DNA of 64,000 bases from Gigantopelta aegis (lineage: Eukaryota; Mollusca; Gastropoda; Neomphalida; Peltospiridae). The stretch is from assembly GCF_016097555.1 (NCBI RefSeq), contig NC_054713.1, forward strand, positions 16,464,680-16,528,679. Direction: 5' to 3'. Of the stretch, positions 1 through 9,050 are shown in pieces (positions within the stretch are counted from its first letter, which is position 1; each line of letters opens with the position of its first letter). A program made the position numbers and the translations under genes. A model generated the notes under the pieces. That model saw only the letters and a program-made list of their open reading frames with translations, did not search any database and had not been told where the DNA came from.

Positions 1-149
1 TGTCCGGCTTATAGCGGGTCAACGATTCACTCGATGATGGGCCATCGATAGCTCAATGTAAAAGGCCTGCATAAGCATTCGATTCTAAAGCATGTCAGTA
101 TTAATAAACAAACAGTTTACCTTTTTACTAGTAATCCTATGCTTAACAT

Positions 150-519
150 GAGCATTCTTGAGTTTGCTGCATTTTAAGATGTTTCCGACTAATAAAATAT
201 TTCTACGATTAAACTTACATATTAAATATATTTTCTTGTTTAGAATATCAGTGTCTGTACATTCAATGTGTTTCTGGTCGTCTTGATATTTGTAAGAAGC
301 CCAAACTGGATTTTGTCTTCGAATAATTTCGTACGTACGAAAAAGATATATTTTAGGAAATAAAATGAAATTTAACCTAGTACAAATATTAGAACAATCA
401 GAAACACGCTTAATATACAGGCAATAATATTTTATGCAGTAATGACAATCGTTAAAAAGTATCTGTTAGTCGACAACATCTTGAAAATTGCAGCAAACTC
501 AGGAATGTCCCTTTAATAG
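150..519. mobile_element. MITE with TGAGTTTGCTGCA-type terminal inverted repeats
   Basis: The left end (about 150-171, TTGAGTTTGCTGCA) is the inverse of the right end (489-519, TGCAGCAAACTCAGGAATG). Related copies start at 29952 and 33127 and share the internal sequence. There is no coding capacity. The left terminus is slightly eroded, so the start is approximate. Confidence 0.75.
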
Positions 520-802
520 TGTTAACTACCTAGCCTATTTCGGTTATTGATATAGCAAAAATTGTCCAAAACAAAATGTTTCTGAGTTTTAATATATACT
601 CTGTCAAAAACGAAACGCATAGGCGAAATATTCATGGATTTATCTCTTTAATACAAAGTGGCATAATTTAGTTATTTATGATCGTATCACAATCAAATTT
701 GACATGAGTATGTCACAATGTTCTTGCTATGGACTGACGGCAGTGGAGGCGTTTTCGTCACCAAACAGCTGAAATCAGTGCCTTGTGTGGCCACCACCAG
801 CA

Positions 803-1905
803 TCAATAACGTGGAATCCTAGCCCATTCTTCCTGCAGTGCATGTGACAGTTGCGGGAGCGTCTGAGGCTCCGGGTCACGCTGGCGTACACGTCTGTCCA
901 GTTGGTCCCATAGATGTTCAATGGGGTTGAGATCTGGCGATCTTGATGGCCATGGCAGCACATTATTGTTCTCATTCTGTAGGAAATCCATTGTTACACG
1001 TGCAGTATGCGGCCTGGCATTGTCCTGCTGAAAGAGTTCTCTCTGTCGATCCAAAATGGGAAGCATGTGACTGCGAAGAATTTCCTTCCGGCAGCGTACA
1101 GCTGTCAGGTTGCCTTGTACGAACACAAGTTCACTTCTGCCGGTGTATGAGATGGCTCCCCACATCATGACACTCACTGCATCGAATCTGTCAACTTAGG
1201 CGACGCAGTTGTTGGCATAATTATTCAAAATTTCAAAATTGACCCTATTTGTTAGGTTATCCCTTTCCCGAGTCAGACCCCCGATCCTATCGGAGGCCGG
1301 ACTCGGGGTAGGCGTGTTCGAAACCCTAGTGGTATATGGACACGTTAAACCAGTTACTAAGCTAAGCTAAGCAAAACGTTAATTGCGCCTCTGTAAACAC
1401 GTTGTCGTCCCATCATGTGGTTGTAGAAGGAAACGTGACTCGTCGCTGAACCATACTCGCCGGCAATTTCCCAAGTTTCACCCCTGTACATTCGTGCACC
1501 AGCGAACACGTAAATATCAATGTTGACGTCGCAGTACGGGGCCAACATACGGTGTCCTAGCCCGTAAACCAGCTTCTCGAAGTCGGTTCCGAATGGTTTG
1601 TGCAGGCACCCTACTCAAACCAGGTATGCGTCCAGCAGTGTTCGTTGCTGTTGCAGTTCGGTGACGCAAGTGCAGAACCCGGATGTAGCTATCTTGTACT
1701 GCAATTGTTGTGCGAGGTCTTCCACTTCTGGGCAGGTTTTCAGCTGATTGAAACTTGGTATCTGTCCCAAAGACGTGAAATGGTGCTCTGATGGACGTTC
1801 ATGTGGCGTGCGACTGCTGACTGCGATTCGCCTAACTGTTTCCATTCGGCAGGCTTAGTATTGGCATCTTGTAACTCGTCTACGTCGAAATGGAAACGAG
1901 GCATC
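803..1905 (-). pseudogene. Tc1-like DD34E transposase pseudogene
   Basis: Reading the minus strand from about 1900 to 803 in more than one frame recovers a Tc1 transposase. There is an N-terminal helix-turn-helix (motif HQSTISRLWDRYQ, then a GRPRT hinge) near 1700-1830. The first catalytic Asp is in a SDESRF motif near 1440. The second is in QQDNARPH near 1010-1030, and the Glu in [12 protein letters not shown] lies exactly 34 residues later, giving DD34E. The reading frame is broken by frameshifts and by an inserted stretch (about 1180-1372), so no functional protein is expected. Tc1 transposases cut and paste at TA dinucleotides. Confidence 0.85.
1255..1372. mobile_element. Short hairpin-bearing retroposon-like insert, copy 1
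   Basis: About 110 bp disrupting the Tc1 transposase and nearly identical to 28093-28201. Positions 1267-1307 form a strong hairpin: an outer stem CCCGAGTC/GACTCGGG and an inner stem CCGAT/ATCGG around a 3-base loop. It is followed by a GTTCGAAACC motif resembling a polymerase III B box. The copy at 28093 shows a TSD. The exact ends of this copy are uncertain. Confidence 0.6.
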
Positions 1906-2193
1906 ATTGCGAGCATTGCAGCTTTAAATACCCATCACTTCCCCAATTGTTTTCCCCGAGTTTCACGTGCAATCGCCAAAATCTGACCATTTCACGCCGA
2001 TTCCTGCAACTGTCGCACAACGTGTCACAACGTGCGTTAAATTTGTTTTAGGGTGCATTTAGGTATGCTGTCCCATTCCAGGAACATTAGGAAACATGAT
2101 CATTCAGCAAAATTGTAAAAAAACACACGATATTTTGTAAAATCAAACACTTTACTTCTTTCCCTATCACCTATGCGTTTCTTTTTTGACAGA

Positions 2194-2194
<1 letters not shown>

Positions 2195-2244
<50 letters not shown>
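2195..2244. repeat. (TA)n microsatellite
   Basis: Uninterrupted TA run between the Tc1 element and the pogo-like MITE. Confidence 0.95.
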
Positions 2245-2247
<3 letters not shown>

Positions 2248-2410
2248 TGAAACTTCTCAAAACCGGACCCTCTGTAAACCGGAATTCCGTCAATACCAGA
2301 CGTTTTTCATGGTCCCGTTTAAAATATGTGTGCAGGAAAGAACCAGATGCCTCTTAAAACCGGACATTATACTTGGTCCTGAGGGTGTCCGGTTTAGAGG
2401 AGTTTCACTG
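2245..2410. mobile_element. Pogo/Tigger-like MITE, 166 bp
   Basis: Begins CAGTGAAACTTCTCAAAACC and ends with its near-perfect inverse (TTTAGAGGAGTTTCACTG), giving terminal inverted repeats of about 24 bp. It is flanked by TA on both sides. CAGT termini and a TA target are typical of pogo-type non-autonomous elements. Confidence 0.85.
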
Positions 2411-2834
2411 TATATATATAGATATCCAGAAAGATACTTAAATGTTAAAATATATACGGACCATATATTTTTGGCAACTGTCTGTAAAGAGATTTTTACC
2501 AGCAGACGCCGTGACAATCATGTGACTTCAATAAACAGATACCAGTACAGCTGAGAACAGACATAAAAAGTGTTTTTAATTAAGTTTTTTTTTCAAATCA
2601 CAGTCTTTAAAAATCATAGGAAAAATATATTAAGAAATGTGCTATATTCATGAGTATGTAAATTCCAATCTTGCCTTCTTTATTTTTACGAACATTTATG
2701 TGAATATGACAGACATTTGTTTACTGTCCCCATGCAAAAGCCAAATTCATCAAAACTATTCAAATGTACGTACTGTTGCGCACAAACGACGCAACCACCG
2801 AAAGAGAAACCTTACCAAAACAGGGCAACGGACG

Positions 2835-2845
<11 letters not shown>

Positions 2846-2902
<57 letters not shown>
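2846..2902. repeat. (TG)n microsatellite
   Basis: Pure TG run. A TG array sits at the equivalent place in the duplicated segment (12833-12902). Confidence 0.95.
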
Positions 2903-2909
<7 letters not shown>

Positions 2910-2965
2910 AAAACAAGCTACTATAGCAAATCCCTTACAATGCAATTCCGTCAGATTTATGGTAA

Positions 2966-3670
2966 ACCAGTGGCAGTCCTCCTACAGACAAAGTAAATGC
3001 TAGATAAGGTGTATATTCGTTGAAAGTGTCAGTCCACCTACAGGCGAAGTAAACATTAGCTAAGGTGTATCGTTCATGGAAGTGACAGTCCTGCAGCGAA
3101 ATAAACACTGGACAAGGTGCATCTTCCATGGAAGTGGCAGCATCCTACAGGCGAAGTAAATACTAGATAAACTTTATCTTCCAGGGAAGTGACATTCCTA
3201 CAGGCAGTTGAAATACTACATAAGGTGTATCTTCCATGGAGGTGACAGTCATTCTACAGCAAACTAAACACTGGACAAGGTGCATCTTCCAAGGAAGTGG
3301 CAGTCCTACTACAGGCGAAGTAACCACTAGATTAGGTTTATCTTCCTGTCCTGGACGGAGGAACCGGCTACAACAGCTTGCTCTGAATGTGCACGTTAAA
3401 CCATTTTCCATTCCATTCCATTTTTAGAATGTGTATGCTCCCGAATAACGCAATACAAGGCGAAGTGTAATTGGTCGATTTTTAAATTGTTATTTATAGA
3501 TGAAATGTCACTTGGACATGGGAGTCCACGCAATGCTGTTAGATCTACTGGTATATACCAGTAGAGCTAATTTTAATCAGATTGCTAGATAAGGTGTATC
3601 TTCCAGGGAAGTGGCAGTCGTCCTACAGGCGAAGTAAATACTTCATAAGGTGTATCTTTCTGGGAACTTG
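2966..3670. repeat. 56-bp satellite, short array (interrupted)
   Basis: Roughly seven to eight diverged units of the satellite that is much longer at 14196-15480. Core phrases are GTAAACACTAGATAAGGTGT and GAAGTGACAGTCCTCCTAC. A non-satellite stretch (about 3345-3585) separates the last units near 3590-3670. Confidence 0.8.
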
Positions 3671-4112
3671 CAGGCGAGTACTTTACCAATGTAAGCTTGG
3701 GTTAGTGAAACACTATTAATCTAATGTTTAACACTTGTTTACTGTGGAGTTAGTTTTTTCACCTGTACTCGAATTGTAAAAAAAAAGTTGTTTCCTTGTC
3801 ACACGGCTTAGCTCGTTTTCACAGTGGGGCCCCTTTGTGGATTGAAGTCTTGCTCTGTAGACTGTTTGCGTCAGAGAGCAAGCATTCTGAGAGTACTTCT
3901 AAAGCAATGCCGGGTCCAACATATTGTGGTATTTCCTAAGTTAAAGAGTCATACTTCTGTCAAAACTAGGTACACCACCATGGAAATATTACCTGATCTG
4001 TAATAGAACATGAAAAACACCCACACTATACACAAAATTTCAGCTCGATATCTCGAGGCATTGCAACAAAAGTATCCGGAAAACTATATGACAGACTGGC
4101 AGGAACCTATTG
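3671..4112. other. Unique flank of satellite, no gene seen
   Basis: Matches 15480-15940 closely and ends at the tRNA-Leu start. No open frame or RNA structure recognised. Confidence 0.6.
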
Positions 4113-4195
4113 TGGTAGTGTGGCCGAGTGGTCTAAGGCGCTGGTTTTAGGCACCAGTCTCTACGGAGGCGTGGGTTCGAATCCCACCGCTGCCA
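4113..4195 (+). tRNA. tRNA-Leu (anticodon UAG)
   Basis: A complete type-II tRNA. Acceptor stem GGTAGTG pairs with CGCTGCC (with G-U pairs). The A box is TGGCCGAGTGG, the anticodon stem-loop is CTGGT-TTTAGGC-ACCAG (UAG), the long variable arm is present, and the B box is GGTTCGAATCC. It resembles eukaryotic tRNA-Leu throughout. One acceptor base differs from the copies at 18192 and 27369 (T for C at position 6) but still pairs as a wobble. Confidence 0.85.
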
Positions 4196-4309
4196 ATTTA
4201 TGCTTTTGTCATTATTGTTATTACTTTTTAAATTATTACAATTATTATTATTTATATCATCACCATCATTAGCTGTAGCAGTAGTAGTACTATAATCACC
4301 ACCACCATC

Positions 4310-4620
4310 ATCAGAAGTTTGTTTTGTTTAACGACACCACTAGAGAACATTGATTAATTAATCATCGGCTATTGGATGTCAGACATTTAGTATTTCTGAC
4401 TAGTAGTCATCGGAAGAAACCTGCTACATTTTTTCTTCGTGCAGCCAGGGATTTTTATATGCTCCTTCCCACACATAGGAAAGCACATACCACGGCCTTT
4501 GACCAATTATGGTGCACTGGTTGGAACGCGAAAAAACCCAATCATGTCTGATTTCACTTTGAAAGTCGACAAGGACCCGTTACACTGGGATATGCCCACG
4601 CCTCCCAATATTTAAGAAAT
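4310..4620 (-). mobile_element. SINE, alpha tail, minus orientation
   Basis: Contains the tail (TTTAACGACACCACTAG read on this strand) and the conserved SINE core (CACGGCCTTTGACC...GGTGCACTGG). The tRNA head is replaced by a unit-specific sequence. The same block lies downstream of the tRNAs at 25451 and 27369, so it was duplicated with the tRNA unit. Confidence 0.7.
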
Positions 4621-4647
4621 GTCTGTAATCTGGTGGTGTTGTTAAAC

Positions 4648-4694
4648 ACAACACCAGGGGCGTAGGCTGGGGGGGGGGGGGGGGGGGGGCGGGG

Positions 4695-4763
<69 letters not shown>

Positions 4764-4921
4764 ACCCCACCGCTGAAGCATATAGTCCGCTTTCAGAACT
4801 AAAACATACAGGTTTATACATATGGAGTTTCTGGTGGTGCAAAAACAAAATAGAAAAAGGTCCACTTGGTTCATATTCGAATCCCCCCCCCTCCCCCAGG
4901 TCCAGACCACGCTACGCCCCT
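4648..4921. mobile_element. hAT-like MITE with CAGGGGCGTAG termini and a ~90-bp G run
   Basis: The left end CAGGGGCGTAGGCTGG mirrors the right end GCTACGCCCCTG. The paralogous unit at about 28019-28040 has the uninterrupted sequence, a true empty site. Comparison indicates a 5-bp duplication (AACAC). Most of 4670-4762 is a guanine homopolymer with two C interruptions. No coding potential. Confidence 0.8.
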
Positions 4922-4924
4922 GAA

Positions 4925-5144
4925 CACACTACACTAGGTTCGCCTGCCGATAGGTAAACGCCACTACACCGACTTCTCTCTAACTAACCATTATTTAACC
5001 GCAGTTCAGATAAATGGCATGAGTGCCCAGGGCAGCGTGCTTTAACCTTAATTGCATATAGGCACGAAACTAAGTCGGAATCATAATAATATTGCGTCGC
5101 AGGATCGAAGACCTCGGTGGATCCATTCTACTGATTTTTGTTAT
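4925..5144. repeat. tRNA-unit spacer, partly SINE family III-like
   Basis: Matches 28033-28330 apart from the hairpin insert there. It includes a reversed fragment resembling the family III SINE at 26216. No gene. Confidence 0.5.
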
Positions 5145-5346
5145 CTTGTTCCAACCACTGCAACACAACTGATCAAAGGATGTAGTATGTGATATCCTGT
5201 CTGTGGGAAGATGCATATAAAAGATCACTTACTGCATTAGGAAAAATGTAGTGGGTTTTCTCAGAATTAACAAATGTTTAACATCCAATAGCCGATGATT
5301 AGTTAATCAATGTGCTCTAGTGTTGTCTTTAAACAAAACAAACTTG
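5145..5346 (+). mobile_element. SINE, alpha tail, plus orientation
   Basis: SINE core followed by the alpha tail (ATAGCCGATGATTAGTTAAT...AAACAAAACAAACTTG). Duplicated at 28375-28570. Confidence 0.8.
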
Positions 5347-5413
5347 TTTTAAATAATAAATAATAACAAAATGTTAGTTCAATCACGTCTCCTGTTTTAT
5401 CTATTATAATTGT

Positions 5414-5477
5414 GGTACCGTGGCCGAGCGGTCTAAGGCGCTGGTTTTAGGCATGTGTTCGAATCCCACCGCTGCCA
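5414..5477 (+). pseudogene. tRNA-Leu pseudogene (variable arm deleted)
   Basis: The acceptor, D arm and anticodon loop of tRNA-Leu(UAG) are present. The sequence then jumps from GGCA directly to the T arm, losing the 3' anticodon stem and the variable arm. A related but full-length copy is at 28636. Probably not functional. Confidence 0.8.
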
Positions 5478-5639
5478 TTATGTTGTTTTATTTTATTTTT
5501 TAAATATTTAATACTGTAGGGTACGTTTAAAATAAAATTGTAGGCTGGAGGTGAGATTTATGGTCACCAATAAATACAGGTTAGCTAAATCATAAGCGTC
5601 AACTTAATAATGGGGAAATTCTCCTTCTGACAACTATCC

Positions 5640-6235
5640 GGGCTGTTTGTTCAGGCCAGCGGTTAGTGATTAACTGTTAGTGGTTAGTGACAGAGAAAGA
5701 AAGAAATGTTTTATTTAACGACGCACTCAACACATTTTATTTACGGTTATATGGCGTCAGACATATGGTTAAAGACCACACAGATTTTGAGACGAAACCC
5801 GCTGTCGCCACTACATGGGCTACTCTTCCGATTAGCAGCAAGGGATCTTTTATTTGCGCTTCCCACAGGCAGGATAGCACAAACCATGGCCTTTGTTGAA
5901 CCAGTTATGGATCACTGGTCGGTGCAAGTGGTTTACACCTACACACTGAGCCTTGCGGAGCACTCACTCAGGGTTTGGAGTCGGTATCTGGATTAAAAAT
6001 CCCATGCCTCGACTGGGATCCGAACCCAGTACCTACCAGCCTGTAGACCGATGGCCCACCACGACGCCACCGAGCCGGTTAGTGACAGAGAAGTCTGTGT
6101 AGTGGTCTTGCACCTACCCATTGAGTGGTTAAAACTCGCTCTAAGTGGGAGCCGGTACCTGGCTGCGAACCCAATACCTACCAGCCGTATGTCCGTTTGC
6201 TTAACCACCACAACACCGAGTGCGGTAAAGCAGTG
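5640..6235 (-). mobile_element. SINE family III copy split by another SINE
   Basis: The outer parts (5640-5697 and 6077-6235) match the family III element at 26216-26452. They include the tRNA-like head, which reads GGTAGGTATTGGGTTCGC on the minus strand. A family II SINE sits in the middle. Confidence 0.7.
5698..6076 (-). mobile_element. SINE family II (beta tail), nearly complete, with 16-bp TSD
   Basis: Flanked by GGTTAGTGACAGAGAA on both sides (5682-5697 and 6077-6092). Read on the minus strand it has a tRNA-like head (GGTGGCGTCGTGG; B-box-like GGGTTCGGATCCC), the shared core, and the beta tail ending GCGTCGTTAAATAAAACATT. Confidence 0.9.
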
Positions 6236-6364
6236 TCGACCGAGGGATTGGTCTACAACTGAGTACTACAAACGCAACGACGACCGGAAATACGTGGTTT
6301 TGCCAAAATGATTAACTCAAGCTAGGATTCGTCAACAATGCGTAACAAAAACAAAAAGTGGTAT

Positions 6365-6549
6365 AATATCCGCCCGGTCCCCTCCATTATTATTTTTAGT
6401 TAGGGTTGAGGGTTAGGGTTAGGGTTAGGGTTAAGGTTAGGGTTAGGGTTAGGGTTGGGATTATGGCTGGGGTTAGGGCTAGGGTTGGGGTTAGGGTTGG
6501 AGTTAAGGTTAGGGTTAGGGGAAGGGGGGACCGGGCGGATATTTTTCCC
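6365..6549. mobile_element. Telomeric-repeat cassette with inverted-repeat ends
   Basis: About 20 TTAGGG-type units (some degenerate, e.g. TTGGGG, TTAAGG), 6400-6522. They are bracketed by inverted repeats ATATCCGCCCGGTCCCC (left) and GGGGGACCGGGCGGATAT (right). Outside these lie near-identical 12-mers AAAAAGTGGTAT (6353-6364) and AAAAAGTGTTAT (6550-6561), resembling a TSD. Confidence 0.7.
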
Positions 6550-6574
6550 AAAAAGTGTTATGAGTCCGCTTCGT

Positions 6575-6720
6575 TAAAAAATCAAGTATAATAAGTCTGT
6601 ATCCAAAAACAGATGAATTATAAATCCATTCAAAAAAATCAAGTATAATAAGTCTGTATCCAAATGGAACAGATGAATTATAAATCCATTTAAAAAAATC
6701 AAGTACAATCAGTCTATACC
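6575..6720. repeat. Short tandem repeat, ~62-66-bp unit, about 2.3 copies
   Basis: Units contain AAAAAATCAAGTATAATAAG and a GTCTGTATCCAAA phrase followed by ACAGATGAATTATAAATCC. Confidence 0.8.
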
Positions 6721-6776
6721 AATATGAATTGAAATTAAAAAGAAATTAATAAACATATTATATATGTTTATATAAT

Positions 6777-6837
6777 TGGCAGCGGTGGGATTCGAGCCCA
6801 CGCCTCCGAGGAGACTGGTGCCTTAAACCAGCGCCTT
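6777..6837 (-). pseudogene. tRNA-Leu(AAG) 3' part, separated by LINE A1
   Basis: On the minus strand this reads AAGGCGCTGGTTTAAGGC, the variable arm, T arm (GGCTCGAATCC) and acceptor. The 5' part is at 8470-8503. The phrase AAGGCGCTGGTTT is repeated at both junctions as the TSD. Confidence 0.9.
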
Positions 6838-8469
6838 TTTTTTATTTTTATTTTTTTTATTTACAAATTCAACAATTCACATTCAATAAATAAAATATAT
6901 ATTAAAGCAATAAACACGCACACACAAGAACCATTCACTGAACTACTCTGACCTCTCGCGCTCATTCATACTGATTTCATCCATTACTATATATATATTA
7001 TCATCATTTCTTATAAACATTCAAAAAAATAAATTAAAAAATAGTAATTTCATTCACTTCTCAAACGTCTGTTTTTTAAACACCAGCAATTAAAGTTCTA
7101 AACAGGTTTTAATTTTTTTCTATTTGGATCAGTGTCAATTCCTTTTCTTTTTCTTTCCTCGGCTAACCTCCTGATAAACGCTTCATTAGGTCGATCGACC
7201 ATTCTCCTCCTTCTGTATTTTCTGTTTTGAGAATCATGGTGTTCAGTGTTCTCTGATGAGTCTCTGTCCGTGCGTGGTAAGCGGTCACCCATTGTCTCGG
7301 TTCTTTCATTCCCAACATCTGAGCTTCTGTTTTTAACAGGTGAATCAGTCACTCGCTTCACACTAGTATTGTCCGATTTCTTTCCTTCTTCTGTCTTTGT
7401 TCCTCTAACCTCCTCATTGTCTTTAGCTGGCTTGGCATGCTTCACTGACGGGGCTCCTTTAGGGATCGAAATTACTTTTTCAATTACCTCATCGTCCATA
7501 TTTTCTTCATCAGAACTGTGTTCCTCTCCATTACTTGTATATTCCACATCAGAAACACATTCCTCACTACTTCTACCGTCCTTACAACTACACTGAGAAT
7601 GTCTCTTGTTATACTCACCACACTTTAACTTTTCACAAAACTGTTTTATATGGCCAGTTTGTTTACAAAAATTGCACACAATATCTGGACAAAACTTCAT
7701 GACATGTGAATCAGATAAACAGTTCCAGCATACTTTTGTTTGACCACTGTGTATTACCCGAAAAAACATGGGTCCTTCTGCAGTATCAAACTTCACAGAA
7801 TATGGCATCGATTTGACATTTTTCGAAAATTTCACCCTCACATAACGTGTTCCATCAAAAATGGGAAGTCCAGCATGTTTCCTCCTTTTAATGTCAGATA
7901 CTACCGCAATCTTGTATTCATTTAGTTTCTTGACAATGTCATCATCAGTTACATATGATGGTAAATGCATAAAAGACACCACCACTGTGTCAGAAAACAA
8001 CATGCTACAGTTAAAATCATGTCCATTGAACGAAAAACCATCGACTACCAACCTCGCATTTTCTTCACAATCAAAAGTCACATCCAGAATGTTAGCATAT
8101 TTGGGAACAATCGCCAAAACTGTATTCTCACCAGTAATATCTTCCAAAGCTTTGTAAATGTCATCAATCTTGTGTTTTAGATTATCCAAAACATCAATAG
8201 AAACTGTGCATTCTTTCCTGTACCTCGCACCCAAAATGGGCCTCTTCTCTCCACCGTTGACCGAAGTCGACATCACAAGTGTCAGATTTTTTTAAAAACT
8301 AAAAAAAAAAAAAAAAAAACCTGACAATACACAACTTTCCTATCAAAAAAAGATCAAGTCTCTCGCATTTCAGTAAAAAACTAAACACACATCTCCAAAC
8401 AATAAAAACTGAAAAAACCAAGAGCACTCTGAAACACGTCTTATCATAACAAATACACAACCGGAAGTC
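6838..8469 (-). mobile_element. LINE A copy 1: ORF1-only, tRNA-Leu-inserted retroelement
   Basis: A 1.6-kb element in the tRNA sense direction. It has a 5' UTR (8277-8469), an intact ORF1, a ~250-bp 3' UTR and an A-rich tail (6838-6860). It interrupts a tRNA-Leu(AAG) gene and is flanked by a 13-bp TSD (AAGGCGCTGGTTT). There is no endonuclease or reverse transcriptase. Because copy 2 (16055-17650) has the same ORF1-to-3' UTR joint, the absence of ORF2 is a family trait. Known parallels are ORF1-only L1 derivatives such as mammalian HAL1, which are mobilised in trans. Confidence 0.85.
7098..8276 (-). CDS. LINE A ORF1 protein (CCHC zinc-knuckle, Gag-like), intact
   Basis: 392 residues, with a possible second start at Met2. 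The N-terminal ~170 residues resemble the RNA-binding region of L1/Tx1-type ORF1 proteins. Zinc knuckles of CX2CX4HX4C form follow at about residues 183-196 and 201-214. A third, atypical Cys cluster lies at 219-231, where a Cys seen in copy 2 is Tyr here. The C-terminal ~160 residues are charged, Ser/Glu/Lys/Arg-rich and low complexity. The protein should bind element RNA and form ribonucleoprotein. Automated pipelines may mislabel it as a ZCCHC3-like gene. The open frame is complete, so this copy could be young or under selection. The related ORF1 at 18831 has the same layout. Confidence 0.85.
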   Translation of the reverse strand: MMSTSVNGGEKRPILGARYRKECTVSIDVLDNLKHKIDDIYKALEDITGENTVLAIVPKYANILDVTFDCEENARLVVDGFSFNGHDFNCSMLFSDTVVVSFMHLPSYVTDDDIVKKLNEYKIAVVSDIKRRKHAGLPIFDGTRYVRVKFSKNVKSMPYSVKFDTAEGPMFFRVIHSGQTKVCWNCLSDSHVMKFCPDIVCNFCKQTGHIKQFCEKLKCGEYNKRHSQCSCKDGRSSEECVSDVEYTSNGEEHSSDEENMDDEVIEKVISIPKGAPSVKHAKPAKDNEEVRGTKTEEGKKSDNTSVKRVTDSPVKNRSSDVGNERTETMGDRLPRTDRDSSENTEHHDSQNRKYRRRRMVDRPNEAFIRRLAEERKRKGIDTDPNRKKLKPV

Positions 8470-8503
8470 AAACCAGCGCCTTAGACCGCTCGGCCACGCT
8501 ACC
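8470..8503 (-). pseudogene. tRNA-Leu 5' part, separated by LINE A1
   Basis: Minus strand: GGTAGCGTGGCCGAGCGG, then TCTAAGGCGCTGGTTT, i.e. acceptor, D arm with A box and the start of the anticodon stem. The LINE 5' end follows directly. Confidence 0.9.
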
Positions 8504-8744
8504 GTATAAACAATTGATTTAGTCAGGGAGTACGTTTGCATTCTTATTAAAGAGTGGTTTTCTTTTTGTGTGTATGTCTTTCTTATTACCCAACTATTGA
8601 CAGATGATTTGGCTTGTTGCTCTTGAAAAACCATTGTGGAATCAGGACTGTTACAACGGATCGGGGGGGGGGGGGGGGGGGGGGGGTAGATTTCAGCAGT
8701 TATTAAAGTGGCTGATTTATACGCCACAATAATGAATTTATTTT

Positions 8745-8965
8745 TAAAGACAACCGCAAAAAAAAGAGCACATTGATTTGTTAATCATCAGCTATTGGAT
8801 GTCAAACATTTGGTAATTTTGAAATATAGTCTAAGAAATGAAACCCGCTACATTTTATCCATTATGAGCAAGGTATCTCTTATATGCAACATCCCATAGA
8901 CAGGATAACACATAGCACGGCCTTTAATATATCAGTTGTGTTGCACTGGCTGGAGCGAGAAATAA
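8745..8965 (-). mobile_element. SINE fragment, alpha tail, minus orientation
   Basis: Diverged tail and core (GGATGTCAAACATTTGGTAA...CACGGCCTTTAATATATC...GCACTGGCTGGAGCG). The tRNA head is missing. Confidence 0.75.
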
Positions 8966-9015
8966 AAGACGAACTCAAAGTCAAATATAGATACTTACGC
9001 CAGTTATTTACGCCA

Positions 9016-9050
<35 letters not shown>

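Larger units (their letters stand above)
597..2195 (-). mobile_element. Tc1-like DNA transposon, decayed
   Basis: The ends are inverted repeats: about 598-630 (ACTCTGTCAAAAACGAAACG) matches the reverse complement of 2165-2194. Both ends are flanked by TA runs, as expected for TA-targeting Tc1/mariner elements. The element is about 1.6 kb and encodes a broken transposase on the minus strand. The paralogous segment near 12450-12490 lacks it, giving an approximate empty site. Confidence 0.85.
75..4112. repeat. Segmental duplication, copy 1 (satellite-bearing unit)
   Basis: Collinear with 11966-15940. Shared blocks in the same order include the stretch around 75-150, the stretch around 520-596, 2430-2560, 2725-2840 followed by a TG microsatellite, the 56-bp satellite and about 440 bp after it (3660-4110). 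Copy 1 additionally carries a MITE, a Tc1-like element and a pogo-like MITE that copy 2 lacks. Copy 2 carries many more satellite units. The tRNA-Leu gene at 4113 begins exactly where the shared sequence ends. Confidence 0.8.

Noticed and set aside
2846-2902. CRISPR-like or regulatory repeat array
   Set aside because: Simple TG microsatellite. No spacer-repeat pattern occurs anywhere, and the DNA is eukaryotic.
4554-4910. Proline-rich open frame over the G run
   Set aside because: Produced by the homopolymer, with no start context or homology.
6406-6591. Arg/Val-rich frame in TTAGGG repeats
   Set aside because: Translation of telomeric repeat.
7098-8276. Host gene similar to ZCCHC3
   Set aside because: Flanked by LINE UTRs, poly-A and a tRNA-Leu target duplication, with a decayed second copy. 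It is a LINE ORF1.
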